The notes under the pieces were generated by a model. The model saw nothing but the letters and a program-made list of their open reading frames with translations, was not told the origin of the DNA and made no database searches. From contig SBFZ01000202.1 in assembly GCA_006227095.1 (NCBI GenBank), positions 1 through 6,235 of the forward strand: a stretch of 6,235 nucleotides of DNA. The letters run 5' to 3'. This DNA is from Bacteroidota bacterium. GTDB lineage: Bacteria > Bacteroidota > Bacteroidia > Bacteroidales > VadinHA17. Below, in pieces: positions 1 to 6,235 of the stretch; positions within the stretch are counted from its first letter, which is position 1; the number at the start of each line of letters is the position of its first letter. Both the position numbers and the translations under genes were made by a program.

Positions 1-519
1 TTCTCGCTCCACAACTATGCCGGTGTGCCGGGGATGATCCTCATAGGATGGATCTCATCAAAGGTTTTCAAGGGTCGCTGCGCACCCGCAAATGTTATCT
101 ACATGGTACTCGTGCTGCTTAGCGTACTGCTCTACTGGAAGGCAGTCCCGGTGGCATCATTCCTTGTCAACACCCTCGGTACTGATCCGGATGCCACAAG
201 GGTAACCGTGGTTTACTCAGCACTTATAGCCATCGGCTTCTTCATCTACGGTCCCGTTGCGCTGATAGGCGTACAGGCGGTGAACCTGGTTCCCAAGAAC
301 GCCGCCGGCACTGCAGCCGGATTTGTGGGACTGTTCGGTTACCTTCTCGGCGACGCCCTTCTTTCAAAGGTACTTATCGGGGCCGTAGCAGACAATGTAA
401 ATCTCGGATGGGGAGCAACATTCTGGATCTTCATTGCTGCCAGCATCCTGGCTGCAATCTTCTCGGCAACAACATGGAAAAAGGAAAAGGAGACCTACGT
501 GGCGAACACAAAATCATGA
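1..519 (+). CDS. glpT: Glycerol-3-phosphate:phosphate antiporter (GlpT-like, MFS/OPA family), 3' part only
   Basis: This is the C-terminal 172 residues of an inner-membrane transporter; the reading frame is open from base 1, so the start lies upstream. The family exchanges organic phosphates from the periplasm for cytoplasmic inorganic phosphate. The visible part contains a YAGVPG...GWISSKVFKG loop and the segment VPKNAAGTAAGFVGLFGYL (about residues 96-114). Both closely resemble the matching parts of E. coli GlpT as I recall it. About four to five hydrophobic spans are seen, ending in a charged cytoplasmic tail (WKKEKET). The full protein would be roughly 450 residues, so about 60% is missing. 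The stop at 517-519 overlaps the start of the next gene, implying co-transcription and perhaps translational coupling. The following phosphodiesterase gene fits supply of glycerol-3-phosphate. The stretch YLLGDALLSKVLIG also recalls hexose-phosphate transporters (UhpT), so the OPA family is firm and the exact substrate less so. Confidence 0.85.
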   Translation, partial: FSLHNYAGVPGMILIGWISSKVFKGRCAPANVIYMVLVLLSVLLYWKAVPVASFLVNTLGTDPDATRVTVVYSALIAIGFFIYGPVALIGVQAVNLVPKNAAGTAAGFVGLFGYLLGDALLSKVLIGAVADNVNLGWGATFWIFIAASILAAIFSATTWKKEKETYVANTKS

Positions 520-1451
520 ACATGAAGCAACTTAAACTGACATTCCTGTTTGCAGCTTTCTGCCTTACACTTACACTGGGCGGACAGACCTACAGGCACA
601 TTTCCGGTTGGTCACAGGAGATCAATGACAGGATAGAAGACTACCTGAATTCAACCCTCACCATGAACGTACGGAAAGTGGCCGTATTTGACAGTGACGG
701 CACCACCTTCGGACAGGTTCCGCACTACCTCGCTGACGAGGCGCTTTACCGCTATGCTGATGTGGTTCTGAAGGAGAGGAAGGACAAGGAAGCCAGGGAG
801 AAGCTGAAGATCCTTGACCGCATGGTAAAGGACGGAAACAACGTTGGCAAGCCATACGTGGAGGACAGGGTTCACTTCCTTGCCGGCCTCAGTCCCGAAG
901 AGATTGAGATGATAGGCTATGAATGCTACAGGGAGTCATACCGAAACAAGACCTACCCCGAGATGAAGCAACTGGTGGCCAACCTGAAGGAATATGGTTT
1001 TGAGGTCTACATACTGACGGCATCACCAGAATTTCTGTATCAGAAATTTGTTGCTGAGGAGTACGGCATACCTGTTACAAACGTTCTTGGCGCCAAATGC
1101 GTGGTAAAGAACGGGATAACCACCGGAGAGATCATCCCTCCCATCCCGCAGGATGACGGCAAGGCACACACCATAGAGACATTCATCAAGACCAGGCCCC
1201 TGATAGTGGGAGGCAACAGCCGCGGTGACATGGATATGCTCAATGAGTCAGCAGGACTGAAGATAGTTGTCAATCCTGATGACGTAACTGTGCGCGGACC
1301 GGAAGACGGTCCGATGAGCGGCCTTACTGTAAAATCGTACTGGGAGAAGGAAGGTGCCATAATTGTCCGGTGCAATGATGTCAGGGACCCGAATGTCAGG
1401 TTCCATACCGAAGAATGGAAGATAAGAGCAAACAGAGCAAACCCCAAATGA
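516..1451 (+). CDS. Exported HAD-superfamily phosphatase (phosphoserine-phosphatase-like, subclass I)
   Basis: The 311-residue product carries a Sec-type signal peptide (basic MNMKQLK, then a hydrophobic run to about residue 22, likely cut near GG-Q24), so it should act in the periplasm. HAD motif I is VAVFDSDGT, with the presumed nucleophile D59 and acid/base D61. A mostly helical cap of about 100 residues follows. Motif II is ILTASPE (T168/S170), the motif III lysine is probably K216 (DDGKAHTI), and motif IV is GGNSRGDMDML with D238. The first acidic position of motif IV is Asn (N234), a pattern I recall from other HAD proteins. The start at 516 overlaps the antiporter stop as ATGA; ATG 522 is equally possible. 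An in-frame ATG at 408 is rejected because it lies inside the antiporter gene and would bury the signal peptide. Substrate is unknown: a phosphomonoester such as phosphocholine, phosphoethanolamine or glycerol phosphate fits the neighbours. A role as phosphoserine phosphatase is unlikely for an exported protein. Confidence 0.9.
   Translation: MNMKQLKLTFLFAAFCLTLTLGGQTYRHISGWSQEINDRIEDYLNSTLTMNVRKVAVFDSDGTTFGQVPHYLADEALYRYADVVLKERKDKEAREKLKILDRMVKDGNNVGKPYVEDRVHFLAGLSPEEIEMIGYECYRESYRNKTYPEMKQLVANLKEYGFEVYILTASPEFLYQKFVAEEYGIPVTNVLGAKCVVKNGITTGEIIPPIPQDDGKAHTIETFIKTRPLIVGGNSRGDMDMLNESAGLKIVVNPDDVTVRGPEDGPMSGLTVKSYWEKEGAIIVRCNDVRDPNVRFHTEEWKIRANRANPK
1295..1313. repeat. Perfect 7-bp inverted repeat with 5-nt loop inside the HAD gene
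   Basis: The arms CGGACCG (1295-1301) and CGGTCCG (1307-1313) are exact reverse complements separated by GAAGA. In RNA this would form a short GC-rich hairpin. It lies in coding sequence (residues RGPEDGP) and no T-run follows, so it is not an intrinsic terminator. It may simply reflect codon choice; no function is claimed. Confidence 0.4.
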
Positions 1452-1460
1452 TAATAAACA

Positions 1461-2645
1461 ATGAGAAGCAGAATAATTATTACAATGGCTCTGGCCGCAG
1501 CCATGCTGTCGGGGTGCACCGGGAAGAATTCACCCGCCGCAGGCGGAGTGCAGGATTATATGCCTGAGCATACCGTCATAGCACACCGGGGAACAATCTA
1601 CTGGGCTCCCGAGCTGACCGAGGCAGCCTTTCGCTGGGGGCGCAATACCGGCGCCGATTACCTGGAGCTTGACGTGCACAGGTCAAAGGACAGTGTATTG
1701 ATCATCATGCATGACAAGACGTTCAGGCGCACCACCGATGTGGCTGAAAAGTTTCCCGGCAGGGAAGGTGATCCGCTGAGCAGCTTTACATATGAAGAGA
1801 TAATGCAGCTTGATGCCGGAAGTGCATTCAATATTAAAAACCCCGGCCAGGCACGTCAGAGCTTCGTCGGCCAGAATGTGCTTGTCCTGGAAGATGTGTT
1901 CCGGATCGCCGAAGGGAAACGTATAAGGAGGAATGCCGACGGCACCAGGGTATTCACCCGGAACGAAGCAGGAGTTTATCAGTTTGAATACGAGGATGAC
2001 CCTGCAGACAACGGCCACAGACCCGGGGTTTATATCGAGTTCAAGATACCCGTGGAATACCCGCTTATTGAAGAACAGGTATATGATGAGCTCACCCGTA
2101 TCGGATGGAACCCGCTGGAGGGTGAGATTCCGGCAGCTGACGAACCTTTCATTAAGGACGGGAAGGTCAATGTCGGCAAAACCAGGGGAAAGATACTGGT
2201 CCAGTCTTTCTCGCAACCCGGAATGATGAACCTCAAAAGGGTATTCCGTGAACAGGTTCCTTCCAGCTATCTCGTCAGCAATCCCAAGACAAACCTCTTT
2301 GCGCAGGAGCAGGTAACTGACAGCATAGTGGCCTTCGCCCGTGAATGCGGTGCTCAGTTCATAGGTACCAACCTGGGAGAAGAGAATGACGGTCTGACTC
2401 CTGCTTTTGCAGAGAAGATACATGCAGCAGGACTGAAAGCCAATATCTACTCAATCAATACAGTGGAGCAGATGGAGAAATATTTCGGTGAGGGAGAAGG
2501 AAAGAAAGCTACTCCCCTTGCTGACGGGATGATAACCAACCGGACAGACCTCACCATCGACTTCTACCATTCGCGCAAGGTTCGTGCTTCCGGCACGGTA
2601 GAGAGCCCGCAGGAAACACTTGCCGCACTGGGTTATAACCAATAA
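1461..2645 (+). CDS. Glycerophosphodiester phosphodiesterase lipoprotein (GDPD family)
   Basis: This 394-residue enzyme should hydrolyse glycerophosphodiesters to sn-glycerol-3-phosphate and an alcohol. It starts with a lipoprotein signal (MRSRIIITMALAAAMLSGC) whose lipobox LSGC places the lipidated cysteine at residue 19. No acidic surface-export signal follows it, so a periplasm-facing location is favoured. The GDPD core starts at IAHRG (catalytic H42, R43). PELTEAAF with E51 replaces the usual PENT-type segment. Then come ELDVH (metal ligands E69, D71), IIMHD (second catalytic H84), YIEFK (E193, K195) and the C-terminal ADGMITNRTDL. All expected catalytic positions are present. The stretch from about 151 to 188, between the LVLEDVF helix and YIEFK, is longer than in compact cytosolic UgpQ-type enzymes. 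The start lies 9 bases after the HAD stop with no Shine-Dalgarno. The product matches the substrate of the upstream antiporter, the best functional link in the window. Exact diester preference cannot be read from sequence. Confidence 0.95.
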   Translation: MRSRIIITMALAAAMLSGCTGKNSPAAGGVQDYMPEHTVIAHRGTIYWAPELTEAAFRWGRNTGADYLELDVHRSKDSVLIIMHDKTFRRTTDVAEKFPGREGDPLSSFTYEEIMQLDAGSAFNIKNPGQARQSFVGQNVLVLEDVFRIAEGKRIRRNADGTRVFTRNEAGVYQFEYEDDPADNGHRPGVYIEFKIPVEYPLIEEQVYDELTRIGWNPLEGEIPAADEPFIKDGKVNVGKTRGKILVQSFSQPGMMNLKRVFREQVPSSYLVSNPKTNLFAQEQVTDSIVAFARECGAQFIGTNLGEENDGLTPAFAEKIHAAGLKANIYSINTVEQMEKYFGEGEGKKATPLADGMITNRTDLTIDFYHSRKVRASGTVESPQETLAALGYNQ

Positions 2646-2646
2646 C

Positions 2647-2650
2647 AGGA
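2647..2650 (+). promoter_or_regulatory. Possible ribosome binding site for the metallophosphoesterase gene
   Basis: AGGA ends 8 bases before the ATG at 2659, in the 13-base gap after the phosphodiesterase stop. It is the only reasonably placed Shine-Dalgarno-like tetramer before any start in the window. It supports ATG 2659, which also gives a complete lipoprotein signal. Four bases can occur by chance, and this phylum relies little on such sites. Confidence 0.4.
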
Positions 2651-2658
2651 CTTAGTTC

Positions 2659-4608
2659 ATGCCAGAGATAAAAAAACTCATACTGCTTCTGCTGATTGCG
2701 GCTGTGGCTGCATGCACGGGCTGCAAGGAAGATCCTCTGCCGCCCGTTGATGAAGGACTAAAGATTACAGGTATATCAATTCCGGCCAGCCTGAATGTGC
2801 CTGTCGGAGGAGAGGTGATACTTACCGGAAGCGGGTTTGCCCTGAATGACCAGATTGTATTCGTGCTCACCACTGACGCCGGGAAGGTCTATACTGCTGT
2901 ACTGACATCAGTGACGGGGCAGAGCGGGACCTTCCTCCTTCCTGCAGGTATCACTACTGGCACCTACAGGCTTACGGTCAAAAGAGGCACTGACAGCATG
3001 GTGCTGGGAACAGTGACGATCAATGTAGTTGCAAACACCACTATCCCTGACAAACCGGGAATGACTTTGAAAGGGGTGGTTTACTCTGACGGCGAAGGCG
3101 TTCCGGGAGTGGTTGTCTCTGACGGGGTGGAAGTAACGGTAACTGACAGCCAGGGAGTCTATTATCTTCCATCGTCCAAGCAATATGGCTTTGTATTCAT
3201 CTCCCTTCCGGGCAATTATGAGATTGCCGCCAGTGACAATATCCCTCAGTTCTTCAAAAGGCTGGCAGGAGGCTCAACAGTTGAGCAGCATGACTTCTCT
3301 CTGGTGCAGACAGACAACACAAATCATGTGGTGCTTGCCATGGCCGACTGGCACCTGGCAAACCGCAATGATGATCTCACCCAGTTCAGCAATGGTTTTC
3401 TCCCTGATGTAAATGCAACGATAAGCTCCTACACCTCAGCCGGGAAGAAGGTTTACGGTGTGCCGCTGGGTGACATGACATGGGATGCCTACTGGTATGA
3501 GAACAACTTCCGCCTTGACAAGTACCTGGTGGAAATGAAGAAGATCAACTGCCAGATGTTCAATATCATGGGGAATCATGACAATGACCCGTACGTGCAG
3601 GGAGACATACCTGCCGAGAAGCCTTTCAGGGATCTCATCGGCCCCACATATTACTCATTCAACCTCGGGCAGGTACACTACGTGGTTCTTGACAACATTC
3701 AGTACATAAACACCGGAGGAGCCCAGGGTGTGGTTGGCGACAGGAACTACAATGATTATGTTGTCTCATCCCAGACAGGCTGGCTTGCAAAAGACCTGGC
3801 AGCTATAACGGACAAGAGCACACCGCTGGTCATATTCATCCATGCCCAGCTGTTCGGGAATCCGACCCTTGATGCCGGAGGGCAGCAGGTAAGCAACATT
3901 GTCCTGAATAACGGCAGCACCCTTGTGTCACTTGTTCAGGACTTTGACGAGGTTCATTTTGTCAGTGGCCACACCCATATCAACTTTACCGTTGAATCAG
4001 GCAATGTCATTGAGCACAATACTGCTGCTGTCAGCGCCACCTGGTGGTGGACCGGCAAGACAGGGTATGCGAACAACCATATATGCAAGGATGGTAGTCC
4101 GGGCGGCTACGGTGTCTGGGAGATAAACGGGAAGGATCTGAAGTGGCACTTCAAGAGTTGCGGCAAGCCGGCTTCATACCAGTTCAGGAGCTATGACCTG
4201 AATGAGGTTGTAATTACAGCGGCAGAATTTGCGCCCAACTCAACCGATGCTGCCCTGGCTGAGTATGCAGGCTCCTATGCCACTCCCAATGCAGTGAATG
4301 ACGTGCTGATCAATGTATGGGGCTATGATCCGGCATGGTCAATCGAGGTCACTGAAGGGGGCACTCCACTGACGGTGGAGAGGGTCTCAGTCAAAGACCC
4401 CCTGCATATAATCTCATATGAAGCAAAGAGACTCAATGTGGGCGCCATACCTACCAGCTCCTTCGTGACAGGCAACACTGCCCACATGTTCAGGGTAAGG
4501 GCCTCGTCAGCATCATCAACCCTCGAAATAAAGGTCACGGACCGGTTCGGAAGGGTCTATACCGAAACCATGACACGGCCAAAGGATTTTACCTGGTCAA
4601 TGCAATAA
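2659..4608 (+). CDS. Calcineurin-like metallophosphoesterase lipoprotein with N- and C-terminal accessory domains
   Basis: This 649-residue exported protein has a two-metal calcineurin-like phosphoesterase core. The lipoprotein signal is MPEIKKLILLLLIAAVAAC with lipobox VAAC (C19); a second cysteine at 22 is followed by K-E-D. Residues about 33-128 look like an IPT/TIG immunoglobulin-like domain (ITGISIPASLNVPVGGEVIL...). Residues about 135-215 (LKGVVYSDGEGVPGVVVSDG...) match the beta-sandwich domain that precedes the core in Bacteroidota enzymes (MetallophosN type). The core, about 225-445, shows DWH (D230, H232), GDMTWD (D272), GNHDND (N306, H307), FIHA (H395) and SGHTH (H438, H440), so the metal site appears complete. 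From about 460, starting with a WWW segment, the sequence fits the C-terminal MetallophosC-type domain. The extra Ig-like domain makes it longer than the plain three-domain form. Being lipid-anchored beside a GDPD enzyme and a SusC-like receptor, it probably acts on an imported or surface-bound phosphate ester. It could be a diesterase or monoesterase; the substrate is unknown. Confidence 0.93.
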   Translation: MPEIKKLILLLLIAAVAACTGCKEDPLPPVDEGLKITGISIPASLNVPVGGEVILTGSGFALNDQIVFVLTTDAGKVYTAVLTSVTGQSGTFLLPAGITTGTYRLTVKRGTDSMVLGTVTINVVANTTIPDKPGMTLKGVVYSDGEGVPGVVVSDGVEVTVTDSQGVYYLPSSKQYGFVFISLPGNYEIAASDNIPQFFKRLAGGSTVEQHDFSLVQTDNTNHVVLAMADWHLANRNDDLTQFSNGFLPDVNATISSYTSAGKKVYGVPLGDMTWDAYWYENNFRLDKYLVEMKKINCQMFNIMGNHDNDPYVQGDIPAEKPFRDLIGPTYYSFNLGQVHYVVLDNIQYINTGGAQGVVGDRNYNDYVVSSQTGWLAKDLAAITDKSTPLVIFIHAQLFGNPTLDAGGQQVSNIVLNNGSTLVSLVQDFDEVHFVSGHTHINFTVESGNVIEHNTAAVSATWWWTGKTGYANNHICKDGSPGGYGVWEINGKDLKWHFKSCGKPASYQFRSYDLNEVVITAAEFAPNSTDAALAEYAGSYATPNAVNDVLINVWGYDPAWSIEVTEGGTPLTVERVSVKDPLHIISYEAKRLNVGAIPTSSFVTGNTAHMFRVRASSASSTLEIKVTDRFGRVYTETMTRPKDFTWSMQ

Positions 4609-4643
4609 ACTATATATAAAACAATTTTTAAAACCTCTAATCT
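4609..4643 (+). promoter_or_regulatory. AT-rich, G-free leader before the susC-like gene
   Basis: The 35 bases between the phosphoesterase stop and the receptor start contain 29 A/T and no G, unlike the surrounding sequence. A Shine-Dalgarno site is therefore impossible here, and an unstructured A/T-rich initiation region is likely, as is common in Bacteroidota. I see no Bacteroidota-type -7 element (TAnnTTTG) and no GC hairpin, so neither a promoter nor a terminator can be called. Read-through from the upstream genes is the simplest reading. Confidence 0.45.
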
Positions 4644-6235
4644 ATGAAACTCAAACCAGATCTTAAGATTATTCTTGCCACAATCCTGATGGCGCTGGCA
4701 ATGCTGCCGGTGATGGCTCAGGAGAGGCAGGTGACAGGAACGGTGTTTGAGCCTGACGGTGTCACCCCGATACTGGGTGCAACCGTGGTGCTCAAGGGCA
4801 CAGCCACAGGCACAAGCACTGATGCCAGGGGCGCATACTCCATAAGAGTGAGCGGAGCCAATCCTGTACTGGAGTTCCAGTTCCTGGGATACATAAAGCA
4901 GGAGATCCCGGTAGGTAACCAGAGCGTGATCAATGTAACACTCCAGGAAGAGGCCATTGAGGTATCAGCCGTTGTTGTAACCGCTCTCGGTCTGACACGT
5001 GAGGAGAAATCACTCGGTTATGCGGTGACCAAGGTCAATAATGAAGAACTTACGCAGGTAGTCAACTCCAACTGGCTTAGTGGCATGTCCGGCAAGGTTG
5101 CCGGCCTGTCAGCAGTGGGAGCAAGCACCGGCCCCATAAGCTCGATGCGCGTAACCCTGCGCGGTGACCAGTCACTGAACTACGGAGCTAACGAGGCACT
5201 GTTCATCGTTGACGGTGTACCGGTGCGTTCAGGCACAACAGCCACTTCCTCAAGCAGCCCCTATACCAACTCGGGCTCAGACTTCCCCGTTGACTTCGGA
5301 AACGGCGCAAGTGACATCAACCCCGAAGACATCGAATCAGTGTCGGTGCTCAAGGGCCCGGCCGCTACCGCACTGTATGGTTCACGGGCGGCAAACGGCG
5401 CAATTGTAATTACAACCAAATCCGGTCGCAAGGATAAAGGTATCGGTGTTACCGTCAATTCCTCGGTGGTGGTTGAGAGACCTGGTTACTGGCCCGATTT
5501 CCAGACACAGTTTGGCTCAGGCTCAGACATGGGACTGAATGAATACAACTTCTGGACACTCGATCCGAGCCTCGTAGGCACAACCGACTATCCCCCGAGA
5601 AATATCTCGCGGTATGCATGGGGTGAAGAGTTCAGTGAGGACAAGCTCCGCTACCAGTATGAAGGAAAGAACTGGGAGACGGGTGAAATTGTCAAAACTC
5701 CGTTCGTTTACAAGGATGACTGGTTTACCGGCATCTTCCAGGACGGCGTAACATATAACAACTCTGTGGCTATCAGCGGCAGCAACGGCGAAGGCCAGAA
5801 CGTCCGCTTCTCTGCCACAGACACAAGGAATAAATGGATCCTTCCCAATACCGGTTATGCCAAGCAGGCATATTCATTCTCATTTGAGACCCCGGTGAAC
5901 AAATTCATTGAGTTCAATACAAAGGTGAATTACTACCGCACTGACAGTGACAACATGCCTATGGCCGGCTATCACCAGACCACGGTAATGTACAACCTGA
6001 TGTGGGGATACAACTCCAATTCGATGGCTGACTGGAGGAATGAGTACTTTGAGGGGAGGTTCAATGCCATCAACCGGAATGCAACCATCTCGGAGGGAGG
6101 AAACAGCCTCGTCTTTGCCGGGACAGGATCATACAACCCCTACAGGGTACTCTATGAGGAGCTCAACTCAACCGACAAGGACAGGGTCTTCGGGAACTTT
6201 GGATTCACATTCCACCTGATGGAGGGGCTGACACT
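4644..6235 (+). CDS. SusC/RagA-type TonB-dependent outer-membrane receptor, 5' part (530 codons visible)
   Basis: The frame is open from ATG 4644 to the window end. The product is an outer-membrane beta-barrel transporter that takes up large ligands using TonB energy, normally with a SusD-like surface lipoprotein. A signal peptide (MKLKPDLKIILATILMALAM...) ends at about VMA-Q26. Residues about 29-105 form the carboxypeptidase-regulatory-like domain (VTGTVFEPDGVTPILGATVV...). The TonB-box region is AVVVTALGLTREEKSLGYAV (109-128). The plug spans about 120-262 and includes LRGDQSLNYGANEALFIVDG and the hallmark LYGSRAANGAIVITTKSG (244-261). The barrel begins near residue 265. No STN (secretin/TonB N-terminal) domain precedes the regulatory-like domain, so direct anti-sigma signalling through this receptor is not expected. 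Family members are about 1,000 residues, so roughly half is missing. No susD is visible; it should follow downstream. The sequence does not reveal the ligand, but the upstream genes point to a phosphorylated compound. Confidence 0.97.
   Translation, partial: MKLKPDLKIILATILMALAMLPVMAQERQVTGTVFEPDGVTPILGATVVLKGTATGTSTDARGAYSIRVSGANPVLEFQFLGYIKQEIPVGNQSVINVTLQEEAIEVSAVVVTALGLTREEKSLGYAVTKVNNEELTQVVNSNWLSGMSGKVAGLSAVGASTGPISSMRVTLRGDQSLNYGANEALFIVDGVPVRSGTTATSSSSPYTNSGSDFPVDFGNGASDINPEDIESVSVLKGPAATALYGSRAANGAIVITTKSGRKDKGIGVTVNSSVVVERPGYWPDFQTQFGSGSDMGLNEYNFWTLDPSLVGTTDYPPRNISRYAWGEEFSEDKLRYQYEGKNWETGEIVKTPFVYKDDWFTGIFQDGVTYNNSVAISGSNGEGQNVRFSATDTRNKWILPNTGYAKQAYSFSFETPVNKFIEFNTKVNYYRTDSDNMPMAGYHQTTVMYNLMWGYNSNSMADWRNEYFEGRFNAINRNATISEGGNSLVFAGTGSYNPYRVLYEELNSTDKDRVFGNFGFTFHLMEGLT

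Noticed and set aside
408..515. In-frame upstream ATG at 408 that would extend the HAD protein by 36 residues
   Set aside because: It lies wholly inside the antiporter gene in another frame, gives no plausible leader, and would bury the clear signal peptide that begins at 516 (or 522).
1040..1519. A 159-codon open frame on the minus strand with a hydrophobic N-terminus
   Set aside because: It spans the end of the HAD gene and the start of the GDPD gene. The hydrophobic start arises from the complement of the GDPD signal-peptide region; no family resemblance is seen.
1683..2423. A 246-codon open frame on the minus strand
   Set aside because: It lies entirely opposite the GDPD gene, whose catalytic motifs are intact. 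The translation shows no recognisable domain and there is no intergenic space for its signals.
4609..4643. Possible terminator or promoter from the TATATATA and TTTTTAAAA stretches
   Set aside because: There is no GC stem before the T-run, and no TTTG/TAnnTTTG pair at the expected spacing. The A/T bias alone is not enough.
4776..4976. STN (secretin/TonB N-terminal) signalling domain expected in receptors that control an anti-sigma factor
   Set aside because: The mature protein begins directly with the carboxypeptidase-regulatory-like domain and then the TonB-box region; there is no room for an STN domain.
5209..5458. Small overlapping open frames on both strands in the receptor plug region
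   Set aside because: The receptor frame is continuous and contains the hallmark plug motifs; the small frames are low-complexity shadows of it.

Overview
The window reads as part of a Bacteroidota genome, most likely order Bacteroidales. The main reasons are a SusC/RagA-type TonB-dependent receptor with the N-terminal carboxypeptidase-regulatory-like extension, lipoproteins with Bacteroidota-style lipoboxes, a calcineurin-like phosphoesterase of the three-part architecture common in this phylum, and near-absence of strong Shine-Dalgarno sites. Base composition is moderate, with frequent AGG (Arg) and ATA (Ile) codons in every gene. I cannot name the genus.

All five genes lie on the + strand and are tightly packed. 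They are: the 3' end of an organophosphate:phosphate antiporter, GlpT-like (1-519); an exported HAD phosphatase (516-1451, 4-base ATGA overlap with the antiporter); a glycerophosphodiester phosphodiesterase lipoprotein (1461-2645, 9-base gap); a multidomain calcineurin-like metallophosphoesterase lipoprotein (2659-4608, 13-base gap); and the 5' part of a susC-like outer-membrane receptor (4644 to the window end, 35-base gap). No stretch over 300 bases lacks a gene. No tRNA, rRNA, CRISPR, insertion sequence or clear terminator is visible. The spacing suggests one transcription unit that begins upstream of the window and probably continues past it; a susD-like gene would be expected next.

Read together, the genes suggest a locus for using external phosphate esters. 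The TonB-dependent receptor would bring a phosphorylated compound across the outer membrane. Three exported phosphohydrolases of unrelated folds (GDPD, calcineurin-like, HAD) would break diester and monoester bonds in the periplasm or at the surface, and the antiporter would import sn-glycerol-3-phosphate in exchange for phosphate. Glycerophosphodiesters from phospholipids are the simplest candidate substrate; glycerol-phosphate polymers such as teichoic acids are an alternative. Each gene family is well supported by sequence motifs. The joint pathway is inference from gene content and order.
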